64,000 bases of DNA from positions 89,702,422 to 89,766,421 of the forward strand of contig CM072886.1 in assembly GCA_037013685.1 (NCBI GenBank), written 5' to 3'. The position numbers were made by a program, and so were the translations under genes. Source of the stretch: Acridotheres tristis. Lineage: Eukaryota; Chordata; Aves; Passeriformes; Sturnidae. Of the stretch, positions 58,118-64,000 are shown piece after piece. The notes under the pieces are model-generated. The model saw only the letters and a program-made list of their open reading frames with translations, did not search any database and was not told the origin of the DNA. How positions within the stretch are numbered: the stretch's first letter is position 1; each line of letters begins with the position of its first letter.

Positions 58118-61100
58118 ACTTAGATTCTTTAATTTGAATGGGCCAAGTTAACTCTTTGAGAGGTGTTGTGTGCAAACTGAATGTTGCACTAAAACTTTTG
58201 CCGAAGTTTCCCTGATTTTCTAAAGTTGCCAGCAAACTTTTTTGCTTGTTTTGATCTCTTGAGGATATCTTGCTAGAGACATCTTGAGGATATCTCCTGT
58301 GCGTCTAACTCAGAGCACGTGAAAAACTGTGAGCCCTGTCAAAGATTCTGCCAAGCAAATAGTTTGGGGCCTTACACCCGTTCTCTTGGGGTTTGGCTGC
58401 TCATCTTTGCACTATGCCATGTTACCTCTGCATCAACTGGCATTTTTAACAGCCATAATACCAGTCAACCATCTCGAGTCCCTCTTCTGCCAGGTCATCT
58501 GGCAAGTTTAATATTTTCACCTTCCTCTGCTATCATTCTTAGCCTTTCATTCTCTGTCTCCTCCTTTACCTTTTCCTTACTTCAGAGGCACCTTTGAAAA
58601 ATCCTGCAGTTTGTGCCAAAGGCCTCCCTTTCCTCATTCAAATCAGAAGTTTGGTCTTTATCTCAGCAGGTCAGTACATTCCAGAACAGGCACAAAGGTT
58701 GTGTTTGGCAGTACGAGGTTCCATGGAAAAAATACAGCCGAAGTGTTGTTTCACTGTTCCTTTGCCATCTTCTTCACTGTGATTTGTGGGAGACTTGAGA
58801 CAGTGATTGATAATTATACTATCAAAAAATGCTCTGAAATGATACATACTGGAAACTCAGAAATTTCATGAGGTGATTTCCTTTGTGATCCAAAATGTAT
58901 TTTGTAGAAAACAAATACTTAGCCTGTGCAGTGCTCTGCTCCTGAGTGTTTCTGTGATGGGGTTCATGGTGAGTTGGGATGGCCCATGAAAGCCAGGTAC
59001 GTAGCCCTGCAGGGGAAGCAATGGCTAAGGTTAGAAAATGCCAAGGAGATGCAGTCCTACAAGGACTGATTTGGTTGACTCCAGGGAGTGAAGGGGGAAT
59101 AAGGTAGTTTTTCCCTTTAGATATTAAATACTTCTAGATTTTATGGTTAATTACAAAACACACTTAATACAACTAATTATGGAATTACCTTTACTCCTTG
59201 GTGGACACTTTAGATATTGGGGACAAATTTTGGAATCCTTTGTAATTACAGGATGCATAGTACTAGCAGGTCTCATGTTGAGTATCCTGAAATTATCTCA
59301 AAGGCAATGAAGTGTTAGAGTTTTGGTCTGGCAGGTCAGCTGAACTGGGTGTTGCTATACCTTTACATTTATTTCTCCAGCTCTGGTCACTCTGACTTTG
59401 TCTCTTGCTTTCCCAGATACCACCCAGATAGAGCTGGGGGGCGATTGTTATCTTTTTCCTAAGCTTGCAAGAGGCAGGACTTTTACTCTCCAGAAATAAA
59501 GGAGATAAAGCAAAATAAAACCAGACTGAGATGGCATACATAGAAGAATGTGCAAGTGTTCACATTCAGTTGTTTTCACTAGGGTGTTAATTCTGATATT
59601 CCAGTAATAAAACAAAGTGAAATAAGGAACATATAGTCATTTCCTTAGGGAATCCTAAGGAAATTCTTCTGGCGCATTTGAGCTTTGAAATCAGCATACC
59701 AACCTCAGGCAGAGAGCAGTTTTTACTATCTTCTCTGAAATGTTGCCAACAGTCCAAGTGCTCCCAGGGGAAGGAAGATGACTGATGTTGGAGCAGGAGG
59801 ATAGTGTGCCATCTCCCATTTCTGCAAAGTCTTGTCAGGCATCAGCTATCTGGTGCACACTTTCAGGAGAAATCATCAATCTTGTTTCTTGGCACTTGTT
59901 GTCTGTCATCAACATCTCTTCTTCTGGCCATGCCTGAAAGTGTGGATCTGAATGAGTGTACCATGCCAACAATTCAGTCCAATTTCAGAGCTGGGAGACA
60001 TGACAGGAGTCTTGCCAAGAGTGCTGTTTGCCTCAAGTGGTGTTGTTGGCCACTTTCAAATCCTTGATCATCATTCTATGCTGTAATGTCACATCTGCGG
60101 CCTTAAACAAGCATTACCGTGTCAATGCCACCAAGGGTATCAGTTTATGTGTCCATACAGGATTGTCTGCATCATCACTTTACCCCAGGGGCAGGCATCT
60201 GATATGTGTGATGACCAGGATCAGCTGATAAACTCCAGAAGGATTTGCCAGTGTGTGCCTGTTGACTCCTAGATTGTGCAATTGGCCATAGTGCAACACT
60301 ATGGTGGAGCAGTGCCTTTGGTTGGCTTTGACCCCAAAAGTGGTAACACGCTTCAAATTTCTCCTTCCACCCCTCCCATTCTTCCCATGAGGCAACACGT
60401 GATGCCATGCCTTGAAGGAAGAGGCAGCTGCAGAGCAGCAGGCTTTTACAAATGGCCAGCCAGTCTTGGCTACACTCCTGTGATTGCCCCTATAGATGGG
60501 GCAGGTTTGTATATCCCTCTGAGGCAAGAGATCACTTTGGGTACCAGCTGGATTTAGTGCTGGATTCTTAGACAGGGGCATAATGGGATAAGAGGTTGTA
60601 TCTGGCTCCCTCTGTCTTTCATACTTTCATAGGAGTTGGAAGCCTACGTCAGAACTATTGCCAGAGTCACTTGGTGTGGGAAGCTCATCTACCATTCACC
60701 AGGATTCTGACAGTCTTCTTGCACTGTCTTTCCTCAACTCTCTCTAAATCTCCTCTATATGCCACTTATTTGCAAATGGAAAGCCTTTGCTTGCTTCTGA
60801 GTGTCCAGATGTGCAGATTAATTTTCCTGGTTTGGCAGTAAGAGGTTCAAGGTGTCTTAAGCATTTTGATATGTATGTCTGGAAATTGAATCCATTTCCT
60901 TTTACAGTTAATCGTTCCTTGGCAAAAAGACATATATACAAAAATTGGTTGGTGATGCAGAACACAATAGTGTGGTCGCAGATTTATACTAATAGTAAAA
61001 AGTACATAATAATGCTCTTTTTGCAAACTTGTTGATAGCTTTGAACTTTCAGAACTTTTTCTTATGTTCTTCACCTCTACTCTTGAGAGGCTCATCCTGT

Positions 61101-61140
61101 ACATTTAAGGACAGAAAGTCACATGCGAACTCTTGTTTTG

Positions 61141-61169
61141 TTTTAGGTTCTTAGTGAAAGAACCTAAAA
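61141..61169. repeat. Perfect hairpin, 12-bp stem and 5-nt loop
   Basis: TTTTAGGTTCTT, loop AGTGA, then AAGAACCTAAAA. It is too short for a standard microRNA precursor, and no T-run terminator follows. Confidence 0.75.
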
Positions 61170-62331
61170 CTAGAAAAAGGTCATGGTAAGTTACAATATT
61201 GTCACAGCCACCTGTGCTTTTCGTGTGTTCTATGCAATTGACATAAGAGCAATAGACTTCTGACTAATAGGTAAAATGACAGGGTGTATCCCATTTCCAT
61301 CATCCTCTCTTGCTCTGGCATGATCTGCTAATGTTATTCACATTGTAACTTTTAAGGACAGATATAGTTAGTGAGGGACAGTGGCTCAATGTTGGCTTAA
61401 ATCTTTGTTCTAGTTGTAATTCTATTCTTTGGAACCTTTGGGGGAAATATGCTCCTAGAAATTTCAGCACAGTAATTTATGCAATTCTATTTGAGATTTC
61501 TATTTTTTTACTAATAATTATTTATAATTAATTTACATTGTGTTGTATTGCCAGTTATTTGAACAGGAAATCAGCATGCAAAATAAAACTTAGTAAACTT
61601 CATCTTAGTTTACCTGGTCTACTTCAAATGTCTTATTTGACGTGGACTTACCTTGTATCGGAGGAAAAAGTAGGTGTTGATTACAGTCATTGAACTTACC
61701 TTGTTTTAGAGAAATACGACTTTATGTTCCATTAAGAAGAGTCATCATGGTAATCAAAGTTCCATGGACATCACACAGAGTCAGAAGAGGGAAATGAGTA
61801 GAGAAGAAGGCAAATAGGCCTCTATTCAGCCCAATCAATCAGTTTGAGTCATTTAAAATTGATTGGATGACAAGGATGGTTGTGTTGTGTTACTGAACTT
61901 ACATTTTTTTATTTGGGGAAACAATTTCAGGTAGGAGTTTATCTAATGGTTGGGTTTGTAATGGAAAGTAATGGAACTCCATTGGAGAGAACTCCAGTCT
62001 CCTAAGCAACTTTTTACCCACTACTGAAAATAGAATCTGGTCCACCTTCTACACATCTACCAGTTGTTCCTATACAGGTATTCCAGCTAGGAAAAGGAGG
62101 TACACCTTATCTCCTTTTCTTCCAGTATTAACTGACCATGGAAAGGAAACTAGCCATGTCCTCTTTCCTGTGCATTCCTTTTTCTGGGAAATCACAATCT
62201 GTGGTGGGGAGACAGATGCAGTTGTCACATAACTACCAAAGCCTCAGACACAGAAGTAGGAATACTCTACAGATCTGAAAAGAGCAATCTGTGATTGTGT
62301 CGTTTCATGTGTCATGCTTGTTTTGCTCAGC

Positions 62332-62436
62332 TGCGAACGTCGGCGAGGAGCCGGCTTCGTTTCACACTCGAGCCTCCTCTGCTGCAGATGGAAGTGCGCA
62401 GCCGCCTCCTAACGTCCTGCTCCACGGCGTGCATTA
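62332..62436. other. Isolated CpG-dense patch
   Basis: About a dozen CpG dinucleotides fall within roughly 105 bp, surrounded by AT-rich, CpG-poor DNA. Open frames cross it on the plus strand, but none resembles a known protein. It could be a small unmethylated regulatory element, an exon of an unknown gene, or a fragment of a recent insertion. Confidence 0.5.
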
Positions 62437-63069
62437 CTTCTGCCTGCAGAGACTACCTACTGTTCTTACAACTCATCATCCATCTTCTTCTCTGGGTGGG
62501 CAGGGAAGAGAAGGATTAAAGCATTGAAAGCTTGGAGAAGAGTAAGGGAGAATTGGTTGGGGAGAAAGTGATAAAAGTGGTTTAGGGGACAAGCAAGTGG
62601 AGCAGTTTCCTTTAAGGCCAACCTTAATCACTACGTCTACTGTGGAAGGACCCATCCACTCTATACAGGTGAGGTGCATGGTTTGAATGAGATTATCCTT
62701 TCTAGGCCAAATCTCTGTGCTGAGACACTGCCAGTTGTATGCAGACCATGGGCAGATGACAGACTGACAGCAAGGTTCCAGAAATTCCTTTTTCGTCCTG
62801 TTTAAGTGCTTCAATAACCTATTAAAAGCTTTCCCATTATTATTTTCTGCAAAGCAAGTCCATTTATTCTGGTCCTTTTCTCAGTAAAGACAAGTAATAA
62901 GTCGTCACCATTCCATTCTAAGTCCTAATGCAGGACTTAAGTTTCTTCTAGAAAAGAGAGAAAACCAGGACAAAAAAAACCACTCTCCTGTCTTTTTCCA
63001 CACATCATTATTACTACAGCTCTCATCATTCTTGCTGCCCTACTCTGGTTCACTTTTGGGGGGTTTTGT

Positions 63070-63190
63070 GTTTGAAACTAGGCATTGCTCCAGTTCACTA
63101 GCAGCCTCTTACCTGAAACCAGCACTCCCACAGGGCCAGAACCAGATAGGCTGATGTTTGTCCAGCATGGCTCAGTTCTTCAGTGGAAAG
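63070..63190 (+). other. Exon-like segment with a consensus donor
   Basis: The segment ends GTGGAAAG before GTAAGT (donor at 63191), a full-consensus 5' splice site. Possible acceptors end AACTAG or CACTAG near 63088-63107. One frame is open for about 33 codons and reads PEPDRLMFVQHGSVLQWKG at its end. I do not recognise it, and the polypyrimidine tract is weak. Confidence 0.25.
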
Positions 63191-64000
63191 GTAAGTAAAA
63201 TGTGAGCAACAAAGTGGTTTACTTATGTTTTCCTGGTGAAAATGTGGGCTGGGGAGCATGAAGATTCCAGAAACAGAATCAATATAGAAATTAAGTGCTC
63301 ATATCTATCTTTTATGAAGCCTTATAAAGTTACCCAGTGGATACTTTGCAGACTTCTAAAAAATCTTCTTTGCTACATTAAAATTTTTGAAGAGAAGGCA
63401 AACTGCATGTTTGTCCTGAACCAGAATTCAACTCTGTATGTCATTTCGCTTTCTTCAGAGGTTATACAAAGCTTTTTAGAATAACCTATGATTTTTTTTT
63501 TCATAAAAAGCCTCTTCAAGGTAAGATACAACAATTTCTTTAGAATTAGACAGCCCCAAGCTGCTCGTTGCTTTGTGTTAATTCCTGTTTATTCCTTATA
63601 TTAGGGGCTAATACACCAAAGAGTGACAAGATTAATTAAAACAGCCTGGCAAAACTATTTAGGGTAGGGGACCCGCAGTAGAATACCCTTAGCCATATTT
63701 GAATGAAGAGTTTTGCAGATTGTGTCACTGATGGCTGTCATGGTCGGGAAATTTTCTTGCCTTAGCAGGGCCAGCCTTGTGTAATAGCATTCCCCATAGT
63801 TTTAAGAATGACAAGTCTCAGCAGGAAGGAAAAATGAAGCAATGGTGATTTCTGGTGGTCTTCTGCAGCAATTTGGAAGCTTTCCACCTTGAAGGCTCCA
63901 TTTCCCAGTATGGAGAAAGACTGCGGCTGGAACTAGTACTTCTCATGATGCCACTGGTAATCTCACCTTCACTAATGATGATGTTGGGAGGGGGAAGTAG

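Larger units (their letters stand above)
57816..64000. other. Distal 5' flank, no gene recognised (part 2)
   Basis: The sequence holds a 14/15-bp triple repeat (58074-58117), short overlapping open frames at 58.3-58.9 kb and 59.8-61.1 kb that I cannot assign, a 12-bp-stem hairpin (61141-61169) and a CpG-dense patch (62332-62436). Possible exon-like segments lie at 63070-63190 and at the right edge. No homology is recognised for any of them. Confidence 0.55.

Noticed and set aside
58319..58900. Cys-rich start (CEPCQRFC) that recalls a retroviral integrase zinc finger
   Set aside because: The following residues do not show an integrase core, no neighbouring retroviral genes are readable, and the match is only a few residues.
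59800..61100. Overlapping open frames that might be a degenerate retroelement or pseudogene
   Set aside because: I could not match either strand to any protein family, so no element is claimed.

Overview
This is vertebrate nuclear DNA, almost certainly from a bird. It is mostly AT-rich, intron-like sequence with two CpG islands. It carries CR1 LINE fragments of several ages and three solo LTRs of avian ERVL-type families. The LTR types suggest a neoavian, perhaps passerine, genome, but I cannot fix the species.

The one gene I can identify is AHRR (aryl hydrocarbon receptor repressor), on the minus strand. Two consecutive coding exons are clear. The start-codon exon lies at 31577-31648, with its ATG at 31638-31636. 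The bHLH exon lies at 24654-24835. They join across a split codon and encode residues 1-81: a basic nuclear-localisation segment followed by the whole bHLH domain. The gene therefore runs right to left. Its probable promoter is the CpG island at about 49.92-51.0 kb, where a strong minus-strand donor (50283-50278) marks a likely non-coding exon 1. Intron 1 is about 18.6 kb and intron 2 about 6.8 kb. Intron 3 continues past the left edge, so the PAS and repression exons lie outside the window.

Layout: 1-24653 is intron 3, with a small CpG island at about 300-620 holding two full-consensus xenobiotic response elements (XREs). 24654-24835 is the bHLH exon and 24836-31576 is intron 2. 31577-31648 is the start exon. 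31649-50283 is intron 1, with two related ERVL LTRs in opposite orientations and CR1 pieces. 50284 to about 50750 is the putative exon 1 and promoter. From 51 to 64 kb is 5' flank with a possible divergent plus-strand exon, a CR1, a truncated ERVL LTR, a small CpG-dense patch and no recognisable gene.

The most interesting regulatory picture is feedback. AHRR is known to be induced by AHR/ARNT and to repress AHR. Extended-consensus XREs sit in both CpG islands (one in the promoter, two in intron 3), which fits that loop. I did not find a clearly new biological system.
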